Assembly: GCA_004794785.1 (NCBI GenBank)
Contig: SJOL01007155.1
Location: forward strand, 801,521-865,520
Length of the DNA stretch: 64,000 nt
Reading direction: 5' to 3'
From: Opisthorchis felineus
Taxonomy: Eukaryota > Platyhelminthes > Trematoda > Opisthorchiida > Opisthorchiidae
The translations under genes and the position numbers were made by a program. The notes under the pieces are model-generated. The model saw only the letters and a program-made list of their open reading frames with translations. It did no database searches and was not told the DNA's origin. Positions 46,451-60,059 of this stretch are shown in pieces. The first letter of the stretch is position 1, and the number at the start of each line of letters is the position of its first letter.

Positions 46451-48012
46451 AGTTATCCTACACACATACCTAAATTAATGAATACATTCAAACACCAAAG
46501 TTTCCTTGCCTGGAAACCAGCAGTGAGGTGACAAATATCTGCCCCACTGATAAGTAATTAGAAGTGGACACGCGCGTTGTGAACGTAGTTGATCGACCCT
46601 CAATTTAGGAGTCCCTACACTTTTTTGAAAACGTGATCCTCCTGTTCTGTTTTTTTAACAGCAAAGCATAAGTGTCAGAACATAGTTTTTCTCCACTCGA
46701 GCTTATCAGCCATCGATACATCCAACTGTATTCGGTTTGAAACTCTTATTACACCGTCATGATAATACTCCTCCAGCACACGCTGTACACTACTGAAATA
46801 TCGCGCTCAACGTGCCAACGGTTTCATGATTGGCAAATGCATGTGGTAGGCCCGCTTCCTCTGATCAGCAACTGACCTACTTTGGCTTACTCAGCATGGT
46901 CTGTTTAGCACGCTCTATGTTCAGAGTTCAACTATCGCCGTGGTCAATAATGAGCTCATTGCGTCCTCGCTTGAGTGTGAAATGACTGGAAGAATCGTGT
47001 AGGGGTAGGAAGACCGTTAAAACGACGATAACGTGAAACCAATTCCAAAAATTCAAATAATCGTTTAGGAGCAGTGGGATTTTCCGATGACAACAACCAA
47101 AACAACCATTTGAAACCATTTCAATTATGGGAAGACTCAAAACTGATGCAAATGCCGACAGACTACACTTGGTGTCATTCACTAAACTCGGCAAAGAATG
47201 CTATTGTTTAGTTTTCATAGTGTGGTCAGATAACTCAAATAGGCTGGTAATATAAATTATGAAAACATGAGAGTGGTGATAAAATAAGCGAAAATTTGAA
47301 ACTTTTTAGTAAAAATCTATAGAGCCACACCCTATAAAGAAGTGACACCTAATAAAATTACCTGTTTTTTGTCGGTAAAGCATAAAAATCTTCAAGGCGC
47401 GAAAAATGATCCATATTCGCGGATCAGTTATTGTCTCCCACCTATGGACAGGAGTAAAGCCATGGACAATGAATTTTGATCAAATGGCGCTGATCCGTTC
47501 GTCGAGCTTGGTAACTGGTTTCGCAGACGATTCGCCATCATGAGAGGTGACATTGTCAGAACACTGTTGCGTAGGTCGTGGATATTGTGGAGCATTTAGT
47601 GTCAGGTCGAAGTACTTTGAGAACCCAAAAATCTTAACAAGGGGATGACACTGACTGTTACTTTGCAAAGTCCCGGACCAACAAATACCGGCTGCATGAA
47701 GAAATATATATCAAATGATAAAATATAACGCGTGGTATGTGAACTGCTATTACACTAGACTGATCTAATTTAATGTATTGACATCCTACTTCTGTTTTGT
47801 TTCATACCAAGCTGTCAAAACGTCTCCGCCTGAGTCAACATTTACGACTAATGAGGTTTTTTAAGGTTTTGAACAGCTGTCATATCTTGTTTAACGAATG
47901 ACGTCAAAATTCTAAACCAGGATTTCGAAGAAATGATTTCCGGAAAACCCGGTTGTGGCAAGCCCAATATACGAAGCCTGGTTTATGAACCAAATATTCC
48001 AGTTGACCATGG
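46451..48012. other. no recognised gene
   Basis: Frames up to 88 codons without motifs. A minus-strand frame at 47480-47668 contains SHDGESSAKPVTKLDERISA and looks soluble and protein-like, but no family or splice frame supports it. Confidence 0.4.
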
Positions 48013-48188
48013 TTACCACCACAGCTGACCATCCGGTAACCATAACCATGCCAAACGTTCTCCATCTTCGTCATCTGAGGTGGATTTCAGGGCTAAATTC
48101 CTGAAGTGAAAAGCACTCCGGAAATAACAGTTGTCAAGCTGAAGGCGGTAGGGCACCCAGTTTCCGCGAACATCCACCTTGATGTTAC
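48013..48188 (-). CDS. candidate exon, unrecognised
   Basis: A minus-strand segment opens just after a CTGACAG acceptor-like site. It encodes NIKVDVRGNWVPYRLQLDN and an acidic SDDEDGERLAWLWLPDGQLW, then a TAA at 48015-48013. The composition (Trp-rich, acidic patch) and the GC-richer third positions argue for real coding. A donor-like GTAACC overlaps the stop, so it may be internal instead of terminal. Two further exon-like segments lie upstream on this strand (48627-48667 and 48952-49121), but joins are unproven. Confidence 0.3.
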
Positions 48189-48394
48189 CTGTCAGCTCAA
48201 GCAATCACTGACTTCTCTTGGTTGTTACACTGAAAAGTTGAAGTGAACGACGCGAAATCAAATATTACTTGAAGTTCCGTGGAAACCAGCTTCCTGAAGC
48301 ATATTGTACATTACCTATATATTTTTTCTCAGACCTGGGACTTGAGATTTTTCCGTTGTTCGGTGGCAGCAGTGCGACTTATTCAGGTTCCAGG

Positions 48395-48512
48395 AGGTAC
48401 GCGCTGCCAAAATTGAAAAACTTATACGAACTAGGCGAAATACACTCATCTGCGAAACCGGTCGTGGGCTGTCGAAGAAGTTTCAGCAACCTTATGAGTA
48501 GTGCATTACGAT
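48395..48512 (+). mobile_element. family A repeat copy, ribozyme end
   Basis: It ends TTTCAGCAACCTTATGAGTA, followed by GTGCATTACG, the complement of the boundary motif at 7365-7380. It contains the 3' half of the ribozyme-like core (48451-48469): GAAAC, the self-complementary CCGG, TC, and GTGGGC. The 5' half (CTGATGA and the helix I strand) is no longer recognisable. It has the opposite orientation to the copy at 45.5 kb. Confidence 0.65.
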
Positions 48513-48626
48513 TATACGAACTAGTTGGGTGACTACTCCAAAGTGTTAAGGCTAATTTAGATGAGTAAGAGTGACCGTATTGGCCTCGCCGAGAAGTGAC
48601 TAAGTGATATCTACAGACGTTCTTAC

Positions 48627-48667
48627 CTCTTCGTTTTGCTGCATCTTGACGTATTGGTTCAATCTGG
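48627..48667 (-). CDS. candidate micro-exon, unrecognised
   Basis: Only 41 bp, but framed by a good acceptor (CTATCACTGAAAACAG) and a good donor (GAAGAG followed by GTAAGA). The preferred frame cannot be fixed from so short a segment. It is listed because it lies on the same strand between two other candidate exons. Confidence 0.15.
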
Positions 48668-48951
48668 CTGTTTTCAGTGATAGCAGAAGGAACATTCAAA
48701 GTAAGTCATTGTGACCGATGGGATGGACGATCCCGTCGAATAACAAGCTGCTCAGTTGATAGTGAACATACTTTGTTGAGTTCCCAATAAATAAATTTGA
48801 GTCAATTGTGGGTTTGAGTATCCTGAATATCTGGTAAGTAAAATGATCATCACTGCGCCTTACTCAGTATTGCTGCATCCATCAAAGAAATGGTGGAAAA
48901 AGGACTCGTAAGTTTCCCATTAAACCGATACACTCTATTATAGATGAAATG

Positions 48952-49121
48952 CTAGCATCTCAGTCGGTTTTGTCTATCAACAGTGGTCAAACCACTGGAC
49001 GTCAGCCCATATTCGAACAGTAACAGAGGGTTCATGTGATGCTGAATGTGGTGCTGCACGGAAGTCCCCGGAAGATACGTATGTTCAAGGAAATACGATA
49101 GACGGAGCAACATGTGGGAGC
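48952..49121 (-). CDS. candidate exon, unrecognised
   Basis: A minus-strand segment after a strong acceptor context (GATTGCTTGCAACAG). It encodes SHMLLRLSYFLEHTYLPGTS, a His-rich stretch HHIQHHMNPLL, and FEYGLTSSGLTTVDRQNR before a TAG. The frame has protein-like composition. No donor is clear, so it would be a terminal exon or a fragment. Function unknown. Confidence 0.25.
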
Positions 49122-49139
49122 CTGTTGCAAGCAATCAGT

Positions 49140-52100
49140 CGACCTAAACTTGATGCGATAGCAATGAACACGGGTGGAGTTACTTACATATCCCCGAGGT
49201 ACTGGTATTTTCAGTTGACTTCTCTAAGCTTCACCGTAATACTACACCTCCAAGTATGTCACATGCAACTGTTACTGGAAGCTGCCTGTTAACACACCAC
49301 CATGATGGTAATGGAGGTATTCTCTTAACCCGACTGTTAGTTATAGTGTCACCTATACAGTGATGGTCAGATGTATACTCATTAGAGAATGGAACAAATA
49401 ATACTTATGAGATTTTGCTAGCATAAAGTTACACCGTACTCTATAATTAGAAACAATACCAACCAACTTGATTATCATTTGCGAATATTCCTTTCTATGT
49501 AACTAAGAAACCGAAGTAAAGCTAGAATGAAAGAAGCCTGCGAAGGCTCCGTGTCCTAACTACGATGAGTTCACATATAACTTCGTAAAGCAGTAACGGC
49601 CAGCGTATACGTTTTTATTGGTGCTTCCAAGAACCATCCGTTGATCCAAGAGTACTCAAAAGTATCTTCAAATGAAATAAAATTGCTTATACTGTTTTGA
49701 GTAGATGCACTTGCTCGCACGACCCATCTTTCTTCAGGCATTCGAGAAAAGAGTCCATCTTATCCTAAAGTGATTTTGGTTTCCAAAACTGTCAGCGTCT
49801 AGCAATGCACGCACTAATTCAAAATCTCTCGCGCTGTACAACCTCACTAAGACGCATAATTTTGGACTTTGTCGCATGGGAAAAACAGGTTGACCAGGGA
49901 GCCATCGGAAAATCAGTCTTCGTATTGTAAGGGCTTAGGAATATTGCGCACTGCTTTAAACAACCAGCCAAATGTGACTTATCATTTTAAGACCTAATCC
50001 GGATGAGAAGAGTTGTTCAGTTTGCCATATATAGCAAGCAAAATGAAGAAAAAGCCACAGACCTCACCTTAAACCACTTTCTTGGTGGTTGTTCTGTGTG
50101 CCAGAGCGCTCTGGAGTGAAACGACTTCCGATTGCTTGTTGACAGTTTCGCTATCAAAGGAATCATACTTTAAAACACCCGAATTGCAAAATATATTTTT
50201 TCTTTTTTTGTAACGATGTGTGGATGCAGAACAAGTGGGAATTGTCAAAAGCGTTCCTCTTTGGGGTGTTTCTTGGACGGAAGACGTGATATACACCCGT
50301 GGCGACAGTAGTTTGATCAGCCTGATGTAGGTGGGGCATGTGTGCGCTTTAGGTGCTCAACGCTTTCTGCGGCTTAAAAGCTTGTCCAAGCATCCTTGGA
50401 TCATTGCTTCCCAAAGCAAAGTTATAGAAAAGCTTCGCTTAGTTCTGGGTGGCCTGTGGGATCGATTTAGGGTTTTATCAAAAATTTTGGCTAAACTGAG
50501 TAGTTTACCTATTCTCACCTGTCAGAGTTTATTTCAAACACCAACACATCCGTTAATATTTCGACAAATTTAGTGACAATAACTTCAAAACCTGTTCCAT
50601 GTTTTAAGGTAGGCCGTCGTGGCCACTGCGCCTGCAACGTGTTCGGAAACGATGACGTCCAAAAAAGAGCACACAGTTACAAACTATTTCCCAGCCTGAT
50701 ATGCGCCGTCTTCAAATAAAATTTCAAACCTGCAAAAACGACGGATGTAGTCGTTACAAAGCTAGCAGTTAAAAGGCGCATGTCACAGAAACTGCTTCTC
50801 GTAACTCAGATTTTACAGTTTAGATTATGTCGCGCAAAGCATAAGTGCTTCACATGGTTTGAGGTGAAATCAGCCACATCTTAAATCATCAAACGATGGT
50901 GATATTTTCTACATTTTTCTGGTCGCAATCGTTCTGCGTTTCAGCCACCATTTTATCATATTTCTGTTTCGATTTGACCCACAATCAACGCTTAATAGAG
51001 CCCTATTTTAAGCGTTGTGGAATGGTCCTTTTTCAGTTAACTGATGATAACAACCTTCAACTAAAGCTGGTGCGGCAAAAGCGTTACGGTCAAAAAGTGA
51101 GTGCTACCCTTTAATTCAGAGTAGTTCTTTGGTAGCGCAAGACTTCTGTTCGGTAAAAAGCAAATGTCAGCCCAATCAATGTAAATGTACTTTCTGGTCG
51201 ATAATTTGTGCGTGTCTGCCTGGCCATTCGTCCGTGGCATAGATTTTGACATTTGTCAGACAAATTACCTAGTTTTGAATCGGGTGTTTCTATATGACAG
51301 CTTATTATTTTATTTTTGGAAGATTATGATTGCACATCGGATTGATCTCGTGAACGAACTGTAGGTCGATAAGTTTGTATTGTTCGTCAGATAGATATTT
51401 CTAGATTGGGATTTTGAAAAATGAGGAAATACTTCACTCCTGGAGCAAAAATTAGGAATCACAAACTAGTTCGTTCCAAAAAAATGCTACTTGGACGGAG
51501 CGAAAACCGCCATATTCTTAGAGAAACCCGACAAATTTGGTTTCTTGTCATTCGGATGCTGAGCGAGAGCCTTCAGCTTCTATCTCGTTGCGCTTGAGTG
51601 AATTCTCTCCACTAGCAACAGCCCCATTGAACGGATACTGACCACTGAGCAGCTGACAAAAGGTGCAAGGGCAAAAAGTGCATCCTTTTCTTTTGTGTAC
51701 CACAAGAAAAACTCTGTGGAACATTACAAGTGAGATGTTTGTCCAAATATACCGGTGTAGCATGCACTTATGTGTCTACAAAATCTACGGCATTTATGGA
51801 ATAGCGACTGTCTTTAGAGCATTACCATCACGGTAGCTATCAATGACATTAATACGTGTAGATGTCAATACATAACTCATTTTGACAAATGAGATCCATG
51901 TAAAACAATCAATGCCAGATAGCTTAATTTCAGGTGCAAATGAATTATGCAGTGAACACATCTGAAGTAATTGTTGATCGTATTCTACTCATTCACCACC
52001 ACGCAAGAGAAACAGCTTTGTTCGGTCTTGCCGGTACTCTATTTTAAGAGTAACCATTCCTATAATATATTGAGTTCTCAGCATTGAAGTGGTGGTGGGT

Positions 52101-52660
52101 CGTTTATTTCAGTAGAAGGACTAGAGAGTATTGTTCAACGTGTATATCGTTTACCAGCTTCGGAACTTATCAATAAAAGCCAAGAAGAGAAATCCGAGAA
52201 GAAGAATCACACTTTACGGAAAAGCCTCAAGGGGGAAGCTGTTTCATGGTGTGAAGAATTTTGGTTTACAAGATACTTGCCACTCTAGATATCTAGAACC
52301 GAAATAGAAGACTTGCAGGTTCCACTACCGGTCGACTATTCTTCCTAAAGAAAACGCTACAATGAAGAATTCTTAAGAGAAGACTGCTGCGGTAAGCGCT
52401 TGATTTTGTGGACACCGTTGATAAACTGTTGTGCGATATAATTAAGCCTCCCATGGCCGGTACGCAAGCAACACTGCCTGTTAGGCCACGTCACATCCGT
52501 ATTGAATAAGGGTATGAAACACAAACGACAAGCTGATATTTACTGGGTCCCCATAATAATTACTGTGTCCGGCAATACGTTTATAAAAACATTTTCTGTA
52601 GAGTTAACACAATACGTCGTTTATACTGACGCGTGTGATAGGGATTAATTAACTTTACAA
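49140..52660. other. no recognised gene
   Basis: Frames up to 80 codons without recognised motifs; no transposon protein or tandem array. Confidence 0.45.
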
Positions 52661-52671
52661 CCCCCCCCCCC
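52661..52671. repeat. poly-C run of 11
   Basis: Eleven consecutive C bases, the only homopolymer C run of this length in the window. It is prone to sequencing length error. Confidence 0.95.
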
Positions 52672-55600
52672 ACTATTTTGAAGTCATCGATACTAGGAAC
52701 AACTGAAATCCTGGTACACTCAGTCCATTTACTCGTCAGTGCTGTCTGAAAAACGGGTATCTATGAAATGTTTATTTACAATTTCTGAAAAGATATGCTG
52801 TGTGGTTCTTATTAACTGCCCCTGGTGTTTGGTGGAAAAGAAATCCTGGTATCTTCTGAAGGTGTCGCCTAGGAGGTACTGAATCATACCACCGCAGTCG
52901 GATTTCGATGCATTGTCAGGAGATACCGGCCAAGGTAGGCTGATATTATCATAAATATAACACTCCATATGGCCGCATGCAGATATAAACGATACGGAGC
53001 ATTTCACAGTTGAATATGGTCGAAATTGTAGATTATGATAAAGCCGAATAGTCCTTCTTATCTTGTCGCACCAGAGCTAAGAAAGTCCGTGCCTAATCAT
53101 AACGTGATGCTCGGGTTAAGTCTGCATGTCCGAGTGACTGGTTACGGAAGAATTCATAAATTAAACAGTTGTGACACTTGCTATCCTTTTAAAAATAACA
53201 GCAAGTGCACCCTATCTCATACAAGCTAATCAATCGTTTTCCCAATTCGAAGTTTCGCAAACGAGGATTAGGCGGCAGACGAACATAGCGTATCATCAAA
53301 AATATCTGTTGGATTTAACATACCATCAGACTCAAACTTATCTTCAAAACTACGAATTGCAGGAGCTGCCCGAATTGGTTCCAGAAGCCCTAAGAAGTAC
53401 CAGGTCAAACTTTGATCCACAGCTTCATCCACGAACAAGGTCGCACGGACGGATATGCCAGTTCCTGTGTCCTAGGCAGCCTGTGATCCTGCGGTTTGTG
53501 CAATCCTACCGGGCAAAGAGTTGAACCCACGAGGTTTCGGAAACTGTTATCTTGTCTTTATCTCCAAAATGATGTTCCAGGTCTGTGGCAAAGCACCTCT
53601 TATTTCGACAATATAAGCTGTTTTAGCAGAAATATAATCTCCACCCAGCTTCTTCTGAGCGTGTGAAAAACCTGCTGATGGTTTAGCTTTTTGTGCCTGT
53701 GAGCGATAGTTCATTCACTGCTGGGTAGTTTAAAATCTATCCACGCAAGCTGAGACACTGGTGTTAGAGCTAAATAGAACTTTCCTGATCAACTGCTCGA
53801 CTACCTCTTGATATCGAGACAAAATAAATGCTAATTTAATGACAGGAAGGTAGGCTTCTGTTACCACGTCTTAAACTCTCTAGCACATCAGATATGTGCT
53901 CGCACATGAGCTCACATTAAGACACTGCGAAAACCACAGAAAAGTTCCGGGACACTGGAAGCCTAAAACCGAACAGCGAACACAGTGCTGTAATTGGGGA
54001 CGCACAAACTTGCACTTCCGGTTTAATAACTCTTAGCTACAAATGGATCACTGAACCCTTACTTAACTCAGTGGTTGTGAAGTCACCGAGGCACAGCATG
54101 GCCCCCACTGCGATCCGTAGTCTTGAAGAAACGTCTGAGTTTGCTAGTGTGCGAAACTTGACACACGCAACTGGTGTGTGCACCTTGCAAACCTTTGTCT
54201 GCATTTACATTGTTTGGAAGCCCAAACGACAGTGTACTGGGGGAACAAATTTAACTGTTGAGACAAACCAATGGCTCACATCTCTCCACCCCTTCGTCAG
54301 TAAATCGTTCATATATATTACGTTTATTCAACACCGAAGGCCATTCAGAAGCTTGTGAGACTGAATCAATGATGAAAATAGCCGAAATGAACGTTCGATC
54401 GGCCTTGATAGTACGAAATTTAGAGCTCGGGATATAATGGTTTCGGGTTTCTGGTCTATACAGTGTTTATACGTAACAAACATTGTGGACATATGCATGT
54501 CACGCCTAGAGCAGATGTTGTAAAGCCGTTTGGTGGAGGCGTTAGTAGTGTGCGAGTGAGTGTTTGACGATAGGATTGCATCAGTAAAACAAAGCTGGCA
54601 GCTGACCCTATCAGCCTGTAATCTATTAGACATCAATAGTGAATTCACACGACAACACTATCACGCAATATCACCCAAAATGAGTGATGATAATTCTTCA
54701 CCCAGTCGAGGAAAAAAAGCGAGTTGGTAACAGCTGGAACTATCATAAATTATTAGAAGCGTAAACAGTATAGCGATAAGATTTACGTTCATCCCTTTAT
54801 GCTCTCTGATTGAATGATGCATTTGGGTTGATGTTCAGCTGCTCTGTTTCGCCAAACATTTACTCACTGCATACGAATACATGAATTGCATATGGCGACC
54901 GTTTTCCACACACTTACCAATATTCATAAACTGTGTGCAGCATGTTATGTGATTCGCAAACTAATTTTTTTTGGTCGTAAATTTACCTTGACCACCAACG
55001 TCCAAGGAGAGTCGGAATTTGTGCGTCCAACTTCTCTAACATTCGTGTACCGTTTCCCTGTTGTAAGCAAAATCCGGAGACAAACAGCGATTATGAGACA
55101 AAATCTTAGTTGTCCGCCACAAACATAGTTCAACTTCAAACAAGGAAAATTTCTCACTGTTGTCTTCGAATTCTAATGTTAGGTGACGCTCGGAAAGCCT
55201 ATCACATCAATAAAAGAAGAAAACATTGACCAATGAACTCTAAAACAGAAAACGTTTTGCAATTAATTTTGGAGGGTGAAAGAAGTCCAGTTATGAATCA
55301 TGTTCTGGAACAGGAATTCGCACGTCTATAACTGTTCAGTCTGTAGAGTTTCATGAGTTTATGGATTAGAAGTTTGGGACAACTGAATTAGGTAAGCTGA
55401 AACGCAATCGCAAGAGTGCATGTAAGCCGGGAAATCATCTCCAAAATTCGATCAGTGGGAAGGGGATAAAAAAATTGCTTTTATGTGAAAAACGTCTGAA
55501 GCTTCGTCAGTATCCCGTTCAGTCGACAGAACGTTAAGAGAAACAGCCAGTGTTTCAGACAACGACGAAACAAACGCAAATAAGGAACGGTGAGCTGTCT

Positions 55601-56939
55601 TGAGTGATCCTTATTGAATGAGGGCCAGCTACTTTAATGACAGTAATTGTGAGAAATTTTCATGAAGCTTAGATTAAGCGTGATTTTTCTAAGAACACCT
55701 ATCTTTTCATTGTCAAATGAAGAAAATATATATCGACAATGTTGTAAGGTGAACTGTGTAAATGTTTGTCGAAGCAGCAAACCCCTTAAAGTAGAATGTA
55801 AATTTGCTTATGAAATGGGTTCATTGGAAATAAAATAAAGTAATCAGTTGTTTATTTACCCACACCTAAATTTTCTGACAAATAGTTTACCACACCAAAC
55901 AACCATTAATTGCCAATCCACTGGGGACTTCGATCTCATGCCTATCCGCCTTTACCACCCGTTGTACTTTTTGGGGCTGAAGCACATGTGTACAAACGCG
56001 CATTAGCCTGCAAACTAACGAGGCGCTTAAATAAATAAATTTCCGTAATCCAAGCTAATCTGACGACAAACCATACCGACAAACGCGTCTCAAAATAGCC
56101 GTAAGGTCTGAAAAGTTCCAGTTAACCCTGGGTTACGGAATAGAGTCTGAATAAATGTGAGCGGGTTTTCCGCCTGTCGAGTCTAATGTATCGAAATATC
56201 TGAGATGGAAAGGTCAAAGCTTATTGAGTTTTTGGAACAAATGTTATGAGAAATAATTGTTCATATGAGAAACACCAGAGACACAACAAACCCGTCGTCC
56301 TTATTAGGACACATTAGATGAGCATGATGAGGTCAGACACGTGACTCCTTTGTTAGCAGCCCATCAAAAGGATCCATAAGAATTATCAGGGTTAATAAAC
56401 ACTTGGAGCTGAATTGATGGGCTGGAATAAGTCCTGTTATCTAGATGAGAGGTCTGCTGAGGATCACTTAATCTCGTGGCGTATGACGAAACCCAAAAGA
56501 AAGATCCGTCGTTTTGATTGCCCCACTAATGGCCGGATTGCATCCCTCTGAATCCACAAATCTCTCTTAATTAAGATAACTTAGTGCGTTTTGTTCACAC
56601 CTATAAATGATGCCTAGATCCGCGCCTGTTTAATTTAGCTACATTCGCACTGGTAGAATTCGCTGCCCCACAATACTGGGGTAGGAAATCTTTTATATAA
56701 AATTTACTCGGTGAGTATCATGGTCACATAGATATAGTGGTGAATCTTGTTCTAACGTTACTACCAGAGACATCTGCTGGAAGTCGTCTGGTGACAGCAC
56801 ACGACTGAATGTGTCATGAAAAATAAATATGACCTTTTTTAAACTTCGTTACTTGTAAGCTCATCTATGACTCTTGTTTGAACTTAGCAGTGGGCCTTCT
56901 GTACTAACTACAGTTATGTAAATGTGTGTTCCGACACAC
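52672..56939. other. no recognised gene; one unassigned frame at 53171-53524
   Basis: The plus frame at 53171-53524 contains QKYLLDLTYHQTQTYLQNYE and follows an acceptor-like TTTTCCCAATTCGAAG near 53252, but no donor or family is clear. The remainder has only short frames. Confidence 0.35.
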
Positions 56940-57124
56940 CTCTATCAACTGCTGATAACATTCCTGATCAGTTGCATGATTAAAGTTTACTGGTGGTAGT
57001 GCTGCCATCAACTGCTGCTGTATGTCAATCCTGAAGGGAATACACAGGAACTTTCTATCATTTGTGTTCACCATATTGCCGACGCTAGCCTTCGCCGTCT
57101 GATCCATGCGGAGTGCCTCCGTTT
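56940..57124 (-). CDS. candidate internal exon, unrecognised
   Basis: On the minus strand, AG of CTTCGGTTAG is followed by 185 bp ending GATAGAG before GTGTGT. It encodes RMDQTAKASVGNMVNTNDRK, then FRIDIQQQLMAALPPVNFNH, then QECYQQLIEV. The frame remains open from 57191 to 56904 and reads as a Gln/Asn-rich helical protein. The amino-acid profile is among the more convincing here, but no family is recognised; a retroelement gag-like origin is an alternative. Confidence 0.35.
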
Positions 57125-58374
57125 CTAACCGAAGATTAGACGAAAGCGTATAAATCACCCGACGAAGCCAGTTGTAGAATAAGTCACGCAATTAGAAGGG
57201 TCCTATATATTATCCGCGATAAGTAATCCCTGGACAACCTAGCTTGAGGCTTCCGAAGGAAGGTCGATTTCAAGGCTAGATTCATGATGATCTTATCAAA
57301 AAGGGAGCTGAGGAGTAGTTCTTAGGAATCCACCGGAAATGGCATGAATTTCGGAGAATATCAATGTCCCGTACTCCAAATATGAGTCTGCACGGGTTCT
57401 GTCGAGCTTAGCTAGGAATAAAAGCTTGAGTACGCCATTATTAGTACAGAGATGTGGGCCACTTGGTCTTACCTCCATTAACGAGCAGACCGCACCGTTG
57501 GCTTTTATGTAAAAAAGAACCTATTTGTTTGCGAGAGAATAAAAAATTGGTGGTCACCACCAACTTTTTCACCACTTTCACTGATAAATATTATAATGTG
57601 ATTACTTTTCACTGGTCACATTTACCGTTCTGTATCACTGGCCGAGAACAACCAGTTAAAATAGAAATTTTCTGTTTTTTTTTCTCGAATAAGGAAAAAT
57701 TTGCAAATTTCATGCAAACACTTCAAAACTACACCTTACTACAATTGAAGCTGTTTATCAGGGCTTCTCTTTCGAAGCATCTTATTGTATTATAAATATG
57801 TTAAATATTGTCGTAATTGTCAGAAATTTCGGCGAATTACCTGTCCCTTTTTTCAGCTTCATTTGTTTGGCTGTCATCCCCACCATCGCAATAAATCTTA
57901 TGCGGCATTTGGTTAGTTTCGCGTTTCCAGCCATATGTTTTTAACTTAAGATATGTGCGTTAGTCTCACGATACAGGGAGCACTCGAAATATTGAAGTCA
58001 ATAGAAGAACGTATATAGATGTATACGCGCCAATATTTTGGTGTGGGTTGTGTGGATATGTTAGTATCAGTAACATCAGTCAAAATGTTTTACCGCTGTT
58101 ATACTTTTGGGTTGGGAAAAACAGTTAACACATAACTGATTGTCTTACTCCATTAGCGTTTAGACGGCAAGATATTTTAGTGGATTTTCTATGGTATTTG
58201 GTACTCCAGCCACGTCGGCTTCCGCTATTGGGGGAATTTGTGATCGCAAGTTCCTAACGATTTAAAAGTTGGAGGCTTGTCACGTATCCTGTTCTATAAT
58301 GACCATATTGCACAGGCACTTTACTAATGCTGAAGGCGATGGTGATGCACCGTATGCATGCATGTTTTCCCTAC
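57125..58374. other. no recognised gene
   Basis: AT-rich stretches near 57.5-57.8 kb support a 113-codon plus frame of low-complexity aromatic and Leu-rich composition, which is typical of chance in AT-rich DNA. Confidence 0.4.
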
Positions 58375-58488
58375 CTTGTGAGGAAAGCTGGAGATGATCT
58401 CTTACAAAATCTGCGTAGTTGAGTTTGTTTCGTAATTTCTTTTGCAACACCGAGAATGGTTCCAGAATCATCAGACTGAACAGCACGT
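58375..58488 (-). CDS. candidate internal exon, unrecognised
   Basis: A 114-bp minus-strand segment between GATGCTCACAG and a donor (CACAAG followed by GTAGGG). It encodes VLFSLMILEPFSVLQKKL then NYADFVRDHLQLSSQ, with phases 1 and 1. The pyrimidine tract before the acceptor is poor. It is helix-prone and of unknown family. Confidence 0.25.
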
Positions 58489-60043
58489 CTGTGAGCATCA
58501 GCTAGATGGCTATTGTTGTTGAACAAGTCCCGCTAATTTATCATAACTTTATACGTGGTTAGAAGCACTGGTTCGCAACCGAGTGACTTAAATATTTTCA
58601 TGCACTTTTCTCAAGACTAAGTGATGTCATGCACACAAATAGTTAACCGCTTTTCCTTGGCCTAAAGACGAACAATCAACAACTTTCTATTGCTTTACTA
58701 TGAGGCATCTGCTGATTTCGGTTCAATCGGCTACAGTGTCTTTTTTTTGGTTGCACGATATAAACCAACAATCATTTAGGCACAGATGGGTCTTTGATGG
58801 AAAAAATGCGACTGTGTGCACTAGCGTTGAACAGTCACAGGAATCAGCCTTAGACTGATAACCGTGGATCTCAGCATCCAAGCAGCCAACCATGAAATTA
58901 CGGTCTAGTGCACACTACTTCAACATCAAGGGATATTCGTTTGTTCGAAGCACAAATAATTGTTCCGCAAACTTTGAAATTGTTCCAGAAGCTCAGAAGA
59001 TATAATCCGAAGAAAGAAATTGGTTTTCATCTTTGTGGCATGGTAGACCGAGTATCTTCAATCTCCAGTTCATATTGTTCTCTACTGAGATTGATACGTC
59101 GCCAATCTGGTTAATTTTGGTGGACATTTTGCTGCCTATAATTTGCTCTATTCAGGAATGCATGGACCAAAACTCTGGCCTTGAAAATGCACCGCAAAAA
59201 GAAGCAGCCAAACCATCAGAGCCTAGACTGTCACTAGTCCCGTTACTCTATATTTGGTTTCCAGCTGACTCAATCAGTAAGACCTCCCTCAAAAATGGAC
59301 TGAAAAAACTTACCTAGATTAACGAGTGGATTAACCTTCTGGGTTAACCTGAGGGTAAGGATATTGCGGTATCCAAGTTGCTCCGTCTTTTACCCGTAAG
59401 TACCAAAACGCCTTGCAATACTATTCCGGTAATGGGAAAATTAATGAACTGGATAGGACAGTCTGTGATGGGAGGAATAATCATTCTGTGTTCAATTTCT
59501 GATGGCCATGCCAAAACATCAACGTCACCGTTCTCCACAGCAAGATAACATGGACGGATTAATAATTGCTCCAGTGGAAAAACGACAGTTAGAGTGTGTT
59601 GTTGGTGTCTGTAAATTGGTCGAAGTTGACACTTCCACGGAAATTCCAATGAGTGGCTTCCTAATGGAATGTAAAAATATGCAGCTCAAAAATATGAGAC
59701 ATGTCACAGACGAATATGTCACTGTCCGTTTTCAGAGATTTAGAATTATGAACTGGTTCATACAGTGTTGGTAAATAACAGCGAATTCAACCGAAACTTC
59801 CATCTATGGAAAAATGGAGGTGTTCTGGTTGGACCAAATCAAGCTTAGCTATCTTATAACTAGAAAGTTAGTGGAAAACAGGACAATACCTAGGGGATAA
59901 AAACCACTCATTCAAATTTTCCAAACTTCCGATGGGCTTAGCTCCAAAGGGACCAGTGTATTGAGTGTGAGAGAATGGTCATCGCCGATGATGAGCAGTT
60001 AGTTAGTTTGTAGCACAGACTACCCATTGCTGTATATACAATA
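58489..60043. other. no recognised gene
   Basis: Overlapping frames on both strands at 59.3-59.8 kb (up to 101 codons) show no motif. Nothing else is supported. Confidence 0.4.
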
Positions 60044-60059
60044 GAAGAAGAAGAAGAAG
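60044..60059. repeat. (GAA)5 microsatellite
   Basis: GAA repeated five times plus one base. Simple sequence. Confidence 0.95.
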
